DNA from: Nonlabens dokdonensis DSW-6
GTDB lineage: Bacteria > Bacteroidota > Bacteroidia > Flavobacteriales > Flavobacteriaceae
Direction: 5' to 3'
Assembly (NCBI RefSeq): GCF_000332115.1
Contig: NC_020156.1
Span: forward strand, 3,101,501-3,165,500
DNA: 64,000 bases
Shown: positions 9,009 through 17,831 of the stretch, in pieces
How the letters are laid out: the number at the start of each line of letters is the position of its first letter
Position numbering within the stretch: the first letter of the stretch is position 1
The notes under the pieces: model-generated
The model's input: the letters and a program-made list of their open reading frames with translations, nothing else
Databases searched by the model: none
What the model was told of the DNA's origin: nothing
Position numbers and translations under genes: made by a program

Positions 9009-9046
9009 AAAAAAGCTCACTGCAAGTAAATGTAGTGAGCTTTTTT
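9009..9046 (-). terminator. Terminator between the 50-aa secreted peptide gene and the membrane protein gene
   Basis: GCTCACT (9014-9021 region) pairs with AGTGAGC (9034-9040), extended by A/T runs on both sides and a 12-nt loop. It lies just downstream of the minus-strand gene ending at 9065. Confidence 0.75.
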
Positions 9047-9064
9047 AATTATATCAAATTTATT

Positions 9065-9217
9065 TTAGCCAGTTACTGGTGGCTTAAACTTTGCTAATAA
9101 TTTCTTTTCGATTTTAGAAGTTTTTGTTTCTTCAGGTTGAAATTGCACTGCGGCACCGGCAAGGGATACACCGAAAATTGCCAATAAAGCTAACGCTTTA
9201 ATAGATTTGTTGTTCAT
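9065..9217 (-). CDS. Small secreted peptide, unknown
   Basis: A 50-aa protein starting MNNKSIKALALLAIFGVSLA. Residues 1-19 form a typical signal peptide: two lysines, then a hydrophobic core, with possible cleavage after AGA near residue 21. The mature part of about 29 residues is basic (seven lysines) and has no cysteine. I chose the ATG at 9217 and not an earlier in-frame ATG at 9268 because the signal peptide begins there and the upstream residues are not protein-like. A strong terminator follows, so it is an independent short transcript. It could be a small envelope peptide; no family known to me. Confidence 0.55.
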   Translation of the reverse strand: MNNKSIKALALLAIFGVSLAGAAVQFQPEETKTSKIEKKLLAKFKPPVTG

Positions 9218-9371
9218 AATAAAAGGGTTTAAGTAAATAAGTGATACTAAATTACAAACAACAACCATAAATGCAGCAGTAATTTCTCACCTTTTCGATG
9301 AAAAACTGTTACCACATGTTAAACTACATGATTCCAAACTTAAACAAGAGTAATTATTTCTCTCGTTAAGA

Positions 9372-9791
9372 TTATTGGGTATTTTGTAAAGGCTTTAAGC
9401 TTAATTTTCTTGTGTTTGAATCAATTATTTCTATTGATACTTCCTGATATTCAGATAGAAACGGTTTTGAAAACTCTGGCCACTCAATTAGCTGAAATGC
9501 ATTTTTTATCAGATAATCTTCAAAACCAATGTCATATAACTGCTCAGAATGTTCAATTCTGTACAAATCAAAGTGCATCACGTCTGTTTGAACTCCTTTA
9601 TACTCGTTGACTAAACTAAAAGTAGGAGAGGTGATCGCATCTATTACTCCTAATTGTTTACAGAGTGCTTTTATGAGGGTAGTTTTTCCTGCTCCCATTG
9701 GAGCATCAAACAATATTACCTTTGACTGCGCATGATTTAGAAGCTGCTCAGCAACAGCATCGATTTCAGATAAATTATAAGTAATTTCCAT
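9372..9791 (-). CDS. tsaE: tRNA threonylcarbamoyladenosine biosynthesis ATPase
   Basis: TsaE is the ATPase that drives the TsaB-TsaD complex in making t6A at position 37 of ANN-decoding tRNAs. The 139-aa length is normal. The P-loop APMGAGKTTLIKAL (about residues 30-43) is intact, followed by the conserved SPTFSLVNEY and the HFDLYRIE motif, then a W-P-E Walker-B-like motif (IEWPEF). Its ATG shares one base with the stop of porX (TAATG), so the two genes are translationally coupled. TsaC, from the same pathway, is encoded at 44054. Confidence 0.94.
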   Translation of the reverse strand: MEITYNLSEIDAVAEQLLNHAQSKVILFDAPMGAGKTTLIKALCKQLGVIDAITSPTFSLVNEYKGVQTDVMHFDLYRIEHSEQLYDIGFEDYLIKNAFQLIEWPEFSKPFLSEYQEVSIEIIDSNTRKLSLKPLQNTQ

Positions 9792-11341
9792 TATCTAGGT
9801 TCAAATATGACAAATGGTATCAACATCTCTTCTAAAGAAACACCTCCATGCTGATACGTATTTCTATAATAACTTACATAGTGATTGTAGTTATTAGGAT
9901 ATGCAAAGAACAAATCTCCTTTTGCAAAAATGAAACTACTACTCATATTAATCTTGGGTAATTTGATGCTACTAGGGTCTTTAGCTGCAAGAACATCTTT
10001 ATCTTCATAAGATAAACTTCTACCAGTTTTATATCTTAAGTTCAAGCTTGTATTTTTATCTCCGATTACTTTGCTAGGTGAAGTAACATTAATAGTTCCA
10101 TGATCAGTCGTCAGAATTAACTTAAAGCCTAACTCTTGACCTTTTTGTATAATATCAAACAACGGAGAGTTTTTAAACCAGCTTAAAGTTAGTGATCTAT
10201 AACTTTTATCTGTACTTGCAAGTTCTTTAATCACTTCCATTTCTGTTTTAGAATGAGAAAGCATGTCTACAAAATTGTAAACTACAACTGTAAGATCATT
10301 GTCTTTTTGACTTTTAAAGTTATCGGCAAGTTTACGCCCTTTATTCTCATTAGTAATTTTATGGTACTGATGTGTGATGTTTAAGTTTAGTCGTTTTAAC
10401 TGCGCTGTGAGAAAGGCGTTTTCATGCATGTTTTTCCCACCTTCATCAGTATCATCCAGCCATAAATCTGGATGCCTTTTCTTCATATCTTCTGGCATCA
10501 GGCCAGAAAACAACGCATTTCTTGCATATTGAGTAGCTGTAGGTAATATGGAACAGTAGGTTTCTTCCTCCACTTTCTTATAGTAATTGTTGATCAAGTT
10601 TTCAAACACTCGGTATTGATCTAATCTAAGATTATCAACTACAACAAGTAATACAGGATCTTCTTTTTTAAGATGTGGAGCTATTCTCTCTTTAAATAAA
10701 TTGTGACTTAAAATAGGATTGTCCTCGTCACCGTCAAACCAATCTGGATAGTTTCTATCAATAAATTTACAGAACTGTTGATTTGCTTCGTTCTTCTGAG
10801 CTTGTAAAATTTCAAACATACCAGAGTCGTCAACATCCTCTAATTCAATTTCCCAATAAACTAATTTCTGATAGAGTTGCACCCATTCTTCATAACTATT
10901 GATCATAGACATGTCCATAGCTATTTTTCTAAACTCACGCTGATAATCACTTATTGTTTTATCATTGATAAGCCTAGAATGATCGAGATTCTTTTTTACC
11001 GCAAGTAGTATTTGATTGGGATTAACTGGTTTGATAAGGTAATCGGCTATTTTAGAACCGATAGCTTCCTCCATAATATATTCCTCTTCACTTTTTGTGA
11101 TCATTATCACAGGTAATTGAGCTTGTTTTTCTTTGATTTCGTGCAAGGTTTCCAGTCCCGTTAAACCTGGCATGTTTTCGTCTAAAAAGATCAAGTCATA
11201 ATTGGTCTCTTCAATTGCTTCCAGCGCCTCAGAACCACTTATTCTTGTGTCAATCGTATATCCCTTTTTCTCCAAGAAAATGATGTGAGGTTTTAATAAA
11301 TCCACTTCATCGTCTACCCATAGTATTTTGATCTCTGCCAT
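9791..11341 (-). CDS. porX: PorX-type response regulator with PglZ phosphatase-like domain
   Basis: PorX is the response regulator that controls type IX secretion in Bacteroidetes. The 516-aa protein has an N-terminal receiver domain (about 1-120): acidic pocket D10/D11, phospho-acceptor D54 in FLDENMPGLTG, and the ITK switch region. A helical linker follows, then a PglZ/alkaline-phosphatase-fold domain (about 200-516) with VVVDNLRLDQYR, the nucleophile region LPTATQYARNALFSGLMP and LTTDHGT. There is no DNA-binding domain, as expected. Known PorX proteins act with the PorY kinase and hydrolyse cyclic or linear oligonucleotides; that is family knowledge. The two T9SS-tagged proteins in this window (22496, 28178) would be clients of the system it controls. 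Confidence 0.92.
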   Translation of the reverse strand: MAEIKILWVDDEVDLLKPHIIFLEKKGYTIDTRISGSEALEAIEETNYDLIFLDENMPGLTGLETLHEIKEKQAQLPVIMITKSEEEYIMEEAIGSKIADYLIKPVNPNQILLAVKKNLDHSRLINDKTISDYQREFRKIAMDMSMINSYEEWVQLYQKLVYWEIELEDVDDSGMFEILQAQKNEANQQFCKFIDRNYPDWFDGDEDNPILSHNLFKERIAPHLKKEDPVLLVVVDNLRLDQYRVFENLINNYYKKVEEETYCSILPTATQYARNALFSGLMPEDMKKRHPDLWLDDTDEGGKNMHENAFLTAQLKRLNLNITHQYHKITNENKGRKLADNFKSQKDNDLTVVVYNFVDMLSHSKTEMEVIKELASTDKSYRSLTLSWFKNSPLFDIIQKGQELGFKLILTTDHGTINVTSPSKVIGDKNTSLNLRYKTGRSLSYEDKDVLAAKDPSSIKLPKINMSSSFIFAKGDLFFAYPNNYNHYVSYYRNTYQHGGVSLEEMLIPFVIFEPR

Positions 11342-11346
11342 ATCAG

Positions 11347-11354
11347 TATATTTG
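11347..11354 (+). promoter_or_regulatory. -7 box upstream of the HD phosphohydrolase gene
   Basis: TATATTTG (TAnnTTTG) ends 18 nt before the proposed TTG start, in the porX/HD divergent region. Confidence 0.45.
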
Positions 11355-11372
11355 TATTAAAATGCTGTTCCC

Positions 11373-12599
11373 TTGAAACAACAGAACAAACTTAAAATAT
11401 TAAACGATCCTATCTACGGTTTTATTTCGATTCCTTCAGAAGAGATTTTTAGAATAGTAGAACATCCATATTTTCAACGTCTACGTCGTATTACTCAAAT
11501 GGGCTTGAGCTACCTGGTTTATCCTGGAGCACACCATACTAGATTTCATCATGCATTAGGTTGTTTGCACCTCATGCAAAAAGCAGTACAAGTACTTAGA
11601 TCTAAGTCAGTTGAAATATCAGTAGAGGAAGAAGATGCGCTCTACAAAGCCATCTTGTTACACGATATAGGACATGGACCGTTTTCTCATGCCTTAGAAT
11701 ATCAAATTATAAATAAGGTCACTCACGAGCAACTTTCTTATCATTTTATGAATGATTTGAATCGCGAGTTTAACTGTAGTTTAACGCTTGCCATCCAAAT
11801 ATTTAAAGGAGAATACCACCGTCCGTTTATGTTAGAATTGATTTCCAGTCAGCTAGACATGGATCGATTAGATTATCTTAAAAGAGATAGTTTTTATACC
11901 GGCGTTGCAGAAGGTAACATCAACAGCCAGCGACTCATTACAATGCTTAATGTAGTGAATGATAAACTCGTAGTTGAGGAAAAAGGACTTTACAGCGTGG
12001 AAAACTTCCTATCTGGTCGAAGGTTGATGTATTGGCAAGTTTATTTACACAAAACAGGAATAGGCGCTGAGCATTTACTGCAATCTGTTATTAAGCGTGT
12101 TAAGGAACTTCTTGAAAAAGGAGTTAAGGTAGACTTACCAGATAATCTCAGATATTTCTTTATTAATGATCATCCTGATTTTGAAACAAATTCTTTGGAT
12201 CTCGAACGATTTGCTGCTTTAGATGACTCTGATATAATTTTTACGCTCAAACTAAGCATGAATCATCAAGATTTTGTTTTGAGCGAACTTTGTAAAATGA
12301 TCCTGAATCGACAGCTGCTCAAAATAAAATTTTCAAGTAAACCTATTCCACAAAGTAAAGTTCAAAAGCATTTACAAAAACTTCAGAAATCTTATCAACT
12401 AAGTGAGCACGAAGCATCTTACTTTGTGTTTTCTGGTGATGTTGTTAATCTCGCTTACGCGAAAGCGAAACCTATTCAAATAGTAAATAAAAAAGGTAAA
12501 TTAATAGAACTTATAAAAGCAGGTAAGGAAGATAGCTTTAAAGCTTTGCTCAAAGAAGTGAAGAAATATTACTGTTGTTATCCAAAGCTGCAAGATTGA
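11373..12599 (+). CDS. HD-domain phosphohydrolase
   Basis: A 408-aa member of the HD phosphohydrolase family related to YwfO/SAMHD1-like enzymes, which hydrolyse (deoxy)nucleotides; substrate here is unknown. Metal ligands are visible as H in TRFHHALG (about residue 57), HD in ILLHDIGHGPFSH and the late D in SSQLDMDRLDYLKRDS. The start is a TTG (11373): the ATG at 11362 is followed at once by a stop, and the frame from the TTG gives the family N-terminus with NDPIYGFI. A TATATTTG box sits upstream. A one-mismatch copy of the 16-bp palindrome (12452) encodes AYAKA. The gene precedes lpxD by 23 bp but lpxD has its own box. Confidence 0.85.
   Translation: MKQQNKLKILNDPIYGFISIPSEEIFRIVEHPYFQRLRRITQMGLSYLVYPGAHHTRFHHALGCLHLMQKAVQVLRSKSVEISVEEEDALYKAILLHDIGHGPFSHALEYQIINKVTHEQLSYHFMNDLNREFNCSLTLAIQIFKGEYHRPFMLELISSQLDMDRLDYLKRDSFYTGVAEGNINSQRLITMLNVVNDKLVVEEKGLYSVENFLSGRRLMYWQVYLHKTGIGAEHLLQSVIKRVKELLEKGVKVDLPDNLRYFFINDHPDFETNSLDLERFAALDDSDIIFTLKLSMNHQDFVLSELCKMILNRQLLKIKFSSKPIPQSKVQKHLQKLQKSYQLSEHEASYFVFSGDVVNLAYAKAKPIQIVNKKGKLIELIKAGKEDSFKALLKEVKKYYCCYPKLQD
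12452..12467. repeat. 16-bp palindromic repeat, copy 3 (genic, one mismatch)
   Basis: CGCTTACGCGAAAGCG. One base differs from the consensus; the HD gene reads it as AYAKA. Confidence 0.8.
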
Positions 12600-12609
12600 T
12601 ATAAATTAG

Positions 12610-12617
12610 TACTTTTG
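12610..12617 (+). promoter_or_regulatory. -7 box directly before lpxD
   Basis: TACTTTTG fits TAnnTTTG and ends 5 nt before the lpxD ATG at 12623, so transcription would begin at or next to the start codon. Confidence 0.45.
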
Positions 12618-12622
12618 CTACA

Positions 12623-13636
12623 ATGAAATTTACCATCAAACAAATTGCGGAAATTCTAGAAGGAACCATTGAAGGAGATCCAGCTATTGAAGTAAATAAA
12701 CTCTCAAAAATTGAGGAAGGTGAATCAGGAAGTTTGAGTTTTCTCTCAAATGCAAAATACACTCCTTATATATACAAGACAGAAGCAAGTGCGGTTATCG
12801 TGAATAAAGATTTTGTTTTGGAGCAAGAAGTAGATTGCGCTTTAATAAGAGTAGAAGACGCCTACCTCGCATTTTCTAAGCTGTTGGAATATTATCAAAT
12901 GGCAAAGAATAATAAATCTGGTATTGAACAACCATCATTTATTCATAAAACGGCTTCTTATGGAGACGGTTTTTACCTTGCGGCTTTTGGTTACATAGGA
13001 GAAAATGTAAAAATAGGAGACAATGTAAAGATATTTCCTAACGTCACTATTGCCGAAAATGTAAGCATAGGAAATGATTGCATCATTCAATCTGGAGTTC
13101 AAATTATGGCCGATACGATCATAGGAAATCATGTTTCTATCAACTCCGGAAGTGTAATAGGAGCTGATGGTTTTGGATACGCACCTAAAGAAGATGGTAG
13201 CTATTCAAAAATTCCACAGACGGGAAATGTAGTAATCGAAGATCACGTTAATATAGGAGCGCTTACTACTATTGATAAAGCTACTTTAGGAAGTACGATT
13301 ATTAAATCTGGTGTAAAGCTAGATAACCAAATTCAAGTGGCCCATAACGTTGAGATAGGAGAAAATACAGTAATCGCTGCCCAAACTGGTATTGCAGGAT
13401 CTGCAAAAATTGGTAAAAACTGTAGAATAGGTGGACAAGTAGGAATTGCTGGCCATATAGAAATAGAAGATAATGTAGGCATTCAAGCACAAAGCGGTAT
13501 AGGCAGAAAATTAAAAAGTGGATCCATAGTTCAAGGTTCTCCAGCATTTGATTTCGGAGACTGGAATAGGAGCTATGTGCTATTTAAAAATTTAAGAAAA
13601 ATCGAATCGAGAATCACTGATCTTGAGAAAAAATAA
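12623..13636 (+). CDS. lpxD: UDP-3-O-(3-hydroxyacyl)glucosamine N-acyltransferase
   Basis: LpxD adds the N-linked hydroxyacyl chain in lipid A synthesis. The 337-aa protein has the N-terminal uridine-binding domain (about 1-100, with SLSFLSNAKY), then a left-handed beta-helix of hexapeptide repeats (about 105-310) and a C-terminal helix. The two histidines that matter in E. coli LpxD (H239 and H276) align with H241 in QVAHNVEIG and H278 in GIAGHIEI. It is the first of the lpxD-lpxC/fabZ-lpxA set, with 6 bp to the next gene. A second LpxD-like protein at 16398 lacks the second His. Confidence 0.93.
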   Translation: MKFTIKQIAEILEGTIEGDPAIEVNKLSKIEEGESGSLSFLSNAKYTPYIYKTEASAVIVNKDFVLEQEVDCALIRVEDAYLAFSKLLEYYQMAKNNKSGIEQPSFIHKTASYGDGFYLAAFGYIGENVKIGDNVKIFPNVTIAENVSIGNDCIIQSGVQIMADTIIGNHVSINSGSVIGADGFGYAPKEDGSYSKIPQTGNVVIEDHVNIGALTTIDKATLGSTIIKSGVKLDNQIQVAHNVEIGENTVIAAQTGIAGSAKIGKNCRIGGQVGIAGHIEIEDNVGIQAQSGIGRKLKSGSIVQGSPAFDFGDWNRSYVLFKNLRKIESRITDLEKK

Positions 13637-13642
13637 GGTGAA

Positions 13643-15043
13643 ATGACGGTAACAGAATTTAAGCAAACTACAATAAAAGACGAAGTAACCCTATCTGGAG
13701 TAGGATTACATACTGGTAAAAAAGTTACCCTAGTCTTTAAAGCGGCTCCGGAAAATCATGGATATGCTTTTCAAAGAGTTGACCTAGAAGGTAGTCCGAT
13801 TATTGAGGCAAATGCCAACTACGTAACTGATACTAAAAGAGGAACTACTTTAGATAAAAGAGGTGTTCAAATCAATACGTGTGAGCATGTTCTTGCTGCA
13901 TTAGTTGGTCTAGAAATAGACAACTGCTTAATAGAAATCGATAGCAGCGAGCCGCCCATTATGGATGGTTCTTCAAAATTCTTTGTAGAAGCTCTTGAGA
14001 AAGCTGGTAAAGTCGAGCAAGATCAATTCAGAGAAGAATATGTTATTAAAGAGATCATCTCTTATAAAGACGAGGAAACCGGTAGCGAAATTATCGTTAT
14101 GCCAGCAGACTCCTATCAAATTACCACAATGGTAGATTTTGGTACTAAAGTATTAGGTACTCAAAATGCTACACTAGAAAAGCTGAGTAATTTCAAAGAT
14201 GAAATTTCTAGTTCTAGAACATTTAGCTTTCTTCATGAAATAGAAATGTTATTAGAGCATGGACTCATTAAAGGTGGTGACTTAAACAATGCTATAGTTT
14301 ACGTAGATAAGGAGTTGTCAGAGAAAACAACTGAAAGCCTTAAAAAAGCATTTAATAAAGACAATATTACCATAAGACCTAATGGTATTCTAGATAATCT
14401 TGAATTGCATCATCCTAATGAAGCTGCGCGACACAAATTACTTGATGTTATAGGCGATCTAGCACTTGTAGGTTATAGAATTAGAGGAAAGGTAATTGCT
14501 ACAAAACCTGGACATTTTGTAAACACACAATTTGCTAAAAAACTATCTAAAATAATAAAGAAGGATATTAAAGATAATGTCCCTCAAGTTGATATTGATA
14601 AGGAACCACTTATGGATGTCGTTCAAATCATGAACGTACTTCCACACAGGCCGCCTTTCTTGCTTATTGATAAGATCTTTGAATTATCAGATTCTCATGT
14701 GATAGGTTTAAAAAATGTAACGATGAATGAACCATTCTTCGTAGGTCATTTTCCAGGACAACCAGTAATGCCAGGAGTTTTAATAGTAGAAGCTATGGCG
14801 CAAACTGGAGGGATTCTTGTTTTAAGTACGGTTCCTGATCCAGAGAATTACTTAACCTTCTTCATGAAAATGGATAATGTAAAGTTCAAAAGAAAAGTAT
14901 CTCCTGGTGATACACTAATATTTAAATGTGACCTCATATCTCCTATAAGAAGAGGTATTTGTCACATGCAAGCTTATGCTTATGCAAATGGTATTCTTTG
15001 TGCCGAGGCTGAGTTAATGGCACAAATTTCAAAAGTAAAATAA
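13643..15043 (+). CDS. lpxC/fabZ: Bifunctional LpxC deacetylase / FabZ dehydratase
   Basis: This is the Bacteroidetes-type fusion of UDP-3-O-acyl-GlcNAc deacetylase (about residues 1-305) and 3-hydroxyacyl-ACP dehydratase (about 320-466). The LpxC zinc ligands are seen in TCEHVLAAL (His) and LELHHPNEAARHKLLDVIGD (His, Asp), with the catalytic base region DGSS. The FabZ half has LPHRPPFLLID, the catalytic His in VGHFPGQPVMPGVL, and EAMAQTGG. The fusion joins the committed step of lipid A synthesis to fatty-acid elongation, balancing hydroxyacyl-ACP use. The ATG follows an AGGTGA-like ribosome binding site and its stop overlaps lpxA by one base. Confidence 0.96.
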   Translation: MTVTEFKQTTIKDEVTLSGVGLHTGKKVTLVFKAAPENHGYAFQRVDLEGSPIIEANANYVTDTKRGTTLDKRGVQINTCEHVLAALVGLEIDNCLIEIDSSEPPIMDGSSKFFVEALEKAGKVEQDQFREEYVIKEIISYKDEETGSEIIVMPADSYQITTMVDFGTKVLGTQNATLEKLSNFKDEISSSRTFSFLHEIEMLLEHGLIKGGDLNNAIVYVDKELSEKTTESLKKAFNKDNITIRPNGILDNLELHHPNEAARHKLLDVIGDLALVGYRIRGKVIATKPGHFVNTQFAKKLSKIIKKDIKDNVPQVDIDKEPLMDVVQIMNVLPHRPPFLLIDKIFELSDSHVIGLKNVTMNEPFFVGHFPGQPVMPGVLIVEAMAQTGGILVLSTVPDPENYLTFFMKMDNVKFKRKVSPGDTLIFKCDLISPIRRGICHMQAYAYANGILCAEAELMAQISKVK

Positions 15044-15828
15044 TGAATCAACCACTAGCATACGTACATCCTGGCGCAAAAATCGCAAAAAACGTTGTAA
15101 TTGAACCCTTTACCACTATTCATAATGATGTAGTTATAGGAGAAGGTTCTTGGATAGGATCAAACGTTACTATCATGGAAGGTGCTCGCATAGGAAAAAA
15201 TGTAAGCATATTTCCTGGTGCTGTAATAAGCGCTATTCCTCAAGACAAGAAATTTGAAGATGAAGACACGGTAACAATAATTGGTGACAATACTACAATT
15301 AGAGAATGTGTAACCATCAATAGAGGTACTTCTGATAGAATGAAAACTGTTATAGGTAAAAACTGTTGGATCATGGCTTATTGTCACATCGCTCACGATT
15401 GTATAGTAGGAGACAACTGTATCTTTTCTAACAATAGTACTCTAGCTGGTCACATTACGGTCGGTGATTATGTCGTGCTTGCAGGAATGGCTGCTGTGCA
15501 ACAGTTTTGTCAGGTAGGTAGTCACGCATTTGTATCTGGTGGATCATTAGTGCGTAAAGACGTTCCTCCATATGTAAAAGCTGGTAGAGAACCTTTGAGT
15601 TATGTAGGGATCAATTCAGTTGGGCTTCGTAGAAGAGGCTTTGAGCTTGAAAAAATTAGAGAAATACAAGATATTTACCGCATTCTTTATCAAAAGAATT
15701 ATAACGTTTCTCAAGCGGTAGAAATAATCGAGGCAGAAATGAGTGCCACACCAGAACGAGACGAAATATTAGAATTTATTAAAAACACAAAGCGAGGTAT
15801 CATGAGAGGATACATCAGCAAACAATAG
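15043..15828 (+). CDS. lpxA: UDP-N-acetylglucosamine O-acyltransferase
   Basis: LpxA starts lipid A synthesis by moving a 3-hydroxyacyl chain from ACP to UDP-GlcNAc. The 261-aa length is normal. Hexapeptide repeats form the beta-helix from residue 5 on. The catalytic His lies in MAYCHIAHDCIVG (about residues 109-121, HxAHDC). The conserved GGSLVRKDVPPY and the helical C-terminus with NSVGLRRRGF are present. Its ATG shares a base with the lpxC/fabZ stop (TAATG), and efp follows after 3 bp. Confidence 0.96.
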   Translation: MNQPLAYVHPGAKIAKNVVIEPFTTIHNDVVIGEGSWIGSNVTIMEGARIGKNVSIFPGAVISAIPQDKKFEDEDTVTIIGDNTTIRECVTINRGTSDRMKTVIGKNCWIMAYCHIAHDCIVGDNCIFSNNSTLAGHITVGDYVVLAGMAAVQQFCQVGSHAFVSGGSLVRKDVPPYVKAGREPLSYVGINSVGLRRRGFELEKIREIQDIYRILYQKNYNVSQAVEIIEAEMSATPERDEILEFIKNTKRGIMRGYISKQ

Positions 15829-15831
15829 AAT

Positions 15832-16398
15832 ATGGCAAGTACAAGCGACATTAGAAAAGGATTATGCATCCGTTACAATCATGATATCTATAAAATCATT
15901 GAATTTTTACATGTAAAACCTGGAAAGGGACCTGCATTTGTAAGAACAAAGTTAAAATCGGTAACCTCTGGAAAAGTTATTGATAATACGTTTTCTGCAG
16001 GGCATAAAATTGAAGATATCAGAGTAGAAACTCAAGCTTTTCAATTTTTATATCAAGATCCAGAAGGATATCACTTTATGAATACTGAAACTTATGAGCA
16101 AATACGTTTACAAGAATCTGTTCTTGATGCACCTGGATTGCTTAAAGAAGGTGAGATTGTAAAAATTCAAATTAATACAGAAGATGATTCGCCATTATCT
16201 GTAGACATGCCTCAATATGTAGTTCTTGAAGTAACAGCTACCGAACCAGGAGTTAAAGGTAATACGGCAACTAATGCTACTAAACCTGCAACCGTTGAAA
16301 CTGGTGCTGAGGTAATGGTACCACTTTTCATTAATGAAGGTGACGTTATCCGTATCGATACTGAAAAAGGAAACTATCACGAGAGAATGAAGCAATAG
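15832..16398 (+). CDS. efp: Elongation factor P
   Basis: EF-P relieves ribosome stalling at polyproline stretches. The 188-aa protein has the three expected beta domains: KOW-like (1-65), central OB (66-127) and C-terminal OB (130-188, ending in DTEKGNYHERMKQ). The tip loop reads PGKGPAF with K32 at the site normally modified. No epmA/epmB lies nearby. Bacteroidetes EF-P often keeps Lys at this position, but the modification state cannot be told. It is embedded in the lipid A block, with 3 bp to lpxA and a one-base overlap with the next gene. Confidence 0.96.
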   Translation: MASTSDIRKGLCIRYNHDIYKIIEFLHVKPGKGPAFVRTKLKSVTSGKVIDNTFSAGHKIEDIRVETQAFQFLYQDPEGYHFMNTETYEQIRLQESVLDAPGLLKEGEIVKIQINTEDDSPLSVDMPQYVVLEVTATEPGVKGNTATNATKPATVETGAEVMVPLFINEGDVIRIDTEKGNYHERMKQ

Positions 16399-17342
16399 TG
16401 AAGTTCCCTAAAGCATATACACTTTCTGAAATAGCTGCTATCATTGATTGTGGTTACAAAGGTGACGCAGCATTTCCAGTTTTGGGAATGAATGAAATTC
16501 ATGTGGTAACGCCTGGTGACATTGTATTTGTAGATCATCCTAAATATTATGATAAAGCATTGGAGAGCGCCGCTACTATCGTTTTGATTAATAAAGAGGT
16601 GGAATGTCCTGAAGGTAAAGCTTTACTCATTTCAGACGATCCTTTTAGGGATTTCAATAAACTAACAAATTATTTTCTTCCTTTTTCCGCTTTCGCGAAA
16701 GCGCAACTTCCCAAAAGCATAGGAAAAAATTCTCATATTCATCATACGGCCAGTGTAGGTAAAGATGTTGTCATAGGAAGTAACACGATCATTCATGCAA
16801 ATGTTAATATAGGGGATCGTACCATAATCGGTGATGATGTAACCATTCATGCTGGGGTAGTCTTAGGCGGCGATGCATTCTATTACAAAAGAAGGCCAGA
16901 AGGTTATGATAAATTACTGAGTAATGGTAGAGTGGTGATTCATGATCGAGTTGAGATAGGTGCAAATAGCACAATAGATCGAGGTGTTACAGGAGACACA
17001 ACTATAGGCTATGGAACTAAGTTAGATAATCAGGTACAAATAGGACACGATACTGTATTAGGTAATCATGTTCTCATTGCAAGCCAGACTGGAATTGCTG
17101 GTTGTGTAGTTGTAGAAGATGAGGTTACCATATGGGGCCAAGTAGGGATAACTAGTGGCATAACTATAGGTAAAAAAGCTGTGATATCTGCAAAGTCTGG
17201 TGTTAGTAAAACTCTTGAAGGAAACAAACATTACTTCGGCATTCCAGCAGATGATTTTAGAAGTAAATACAAAGAAATTGCTGCGATAAAGCAAATTCCT
17301 GAAATGATGCAATTGGTCAAAGAATTAGATAAAAACCGTTAA
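16398..17342 (+). CDS. LpxD-like acyltransferase paralogue
   Basis: A 314-aa second LpxD-family protein. It keeps the N-terminal uridine-binding-like domain (about 1-100, GDIVFVDHPKYYDKAL) and the hexapeptide beta-helix (110-290). The catalytic His equivalent is kept (H217 in VQIGHDTVLG) but the second active-site His is lost: lpxD GIAGHI reads GITSGI here (about 250-255). It may therefore use another acyl donor or sugar nucleotide, or be regulatory. The start is GTG, overlapping the efp stop by one base (TAGTG). A perfect 16-bp palindrome encodes AFAKA at residues 98-102, exactly at the linker between the two domains, where an insertion would be least harmful. Confidence 0.85.
   Translation: MKFPKAYTLSEIAAIIDCGYKGDAAFPVLGMNEIHVVTPGDIVFVDHPKYYDKALESAATIVLINKEVECPEGKALLISDDPFRDFNKLTNYFLPFSAFAKAQLPKSIGKNSHIHHTASVGKDVVIGSNTIIHANVNIGDRTIIGDDVTIHAGVVLGGDAFYYKRRPEGYDKLLSNGRVVIHDRVEIGANSTIDRGVTGDTTIGYGTKLDNQVQIGHDTVLGNHVLIASQTGIAGCVVVEDEVTIWGQVGITSGITIGKKAVISAKSGVSKTLEGNKHYFGIPADDFRSKYKEIAAIKQIPEMMQLVKELDKNR
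16688..16703. repeat. 16-bp palindromic repeat, copy 4 (genic, LpxD-like)
   Basis: Perfect CGCTTTCGCGAAAGCG, read as AFAKA at the interdomain linker of the LpxD paralogue. Confidence 0.9.
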
Positions 17343-17425
17343 TATTTTAACGAAAAGATAGAATTTAAAACTAGGTTAACATTTCAATCTTACCTAGTTT
17401 AGCATAAAATTAAACAAATTGATAA

Positions 17426-17800
17426 ATGGCTGTTTCAGCAAAAAAAGTAGTTTTAAATTTTTTAGATTCTGACGTATTTGTTAATACAGAATTGTTTGAT
17501 AAATACATGCATAAAGATTTAAAAATGAATTGGCATGCAAGTTCTGGTTACAGAGAGTTTGACTATGATGATTACTATAGATTATGCCAGTCTACAGCGG
17601 CATCTTATGAAAGTATGAGAACAGAAATCTCTCACATTTTCAGCGATAAAAAAGAGGTAGCTGCTAGGTTTACAGTTTACGTAAGAACTAATGAAAACCC
17701 AAGAGAAGAAGTACCTATAGGTTATTTTGTTTCTATTTTTAAAGTAGAAGATGAAAAGATCATTGAAGTGCATCAATCCAGCCATCCATCACAAGATTAA
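17426..17800 (+). CDS. NTF2-like fold protein, unknown
   Basis: A 124-aa soluble protein with the alpha+beta cone pattern of the NTF2/SnoaL superfamily: a first helix with VLNFLDSDVFVNTELFDKYMHKDL, a central part with DYDDYYRLCQSTAASYE and three C-terminal strands (EVAARFTVYVRT, GYFVSIFKVEDEKIIEVHQSSHP). The pattern W-H-A-S-S-G (about 36-41) lies where substrate pockets form. No catalytic dyad is certain. The gene lies between the LpxD paralogue (83 bp) and sucD (31 bp) on the same strand and may be part of that unit. Function unknown. Confidence 0.65.
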   Translation: MAVSAKKVVLNFLDSDVFVNTELFDKYMHKDLKMNWHASSGYREFDYDDYYRLCQSTAASYESMRTEISHIFSDKKEVAARFTVYVRTNENPREEVPIGYFVSIFKVEDEKIIEVHQSSHPSQD

Positions 17801-17831
17801 ATAAAAATACTCCATACATAAAATATAAAAA

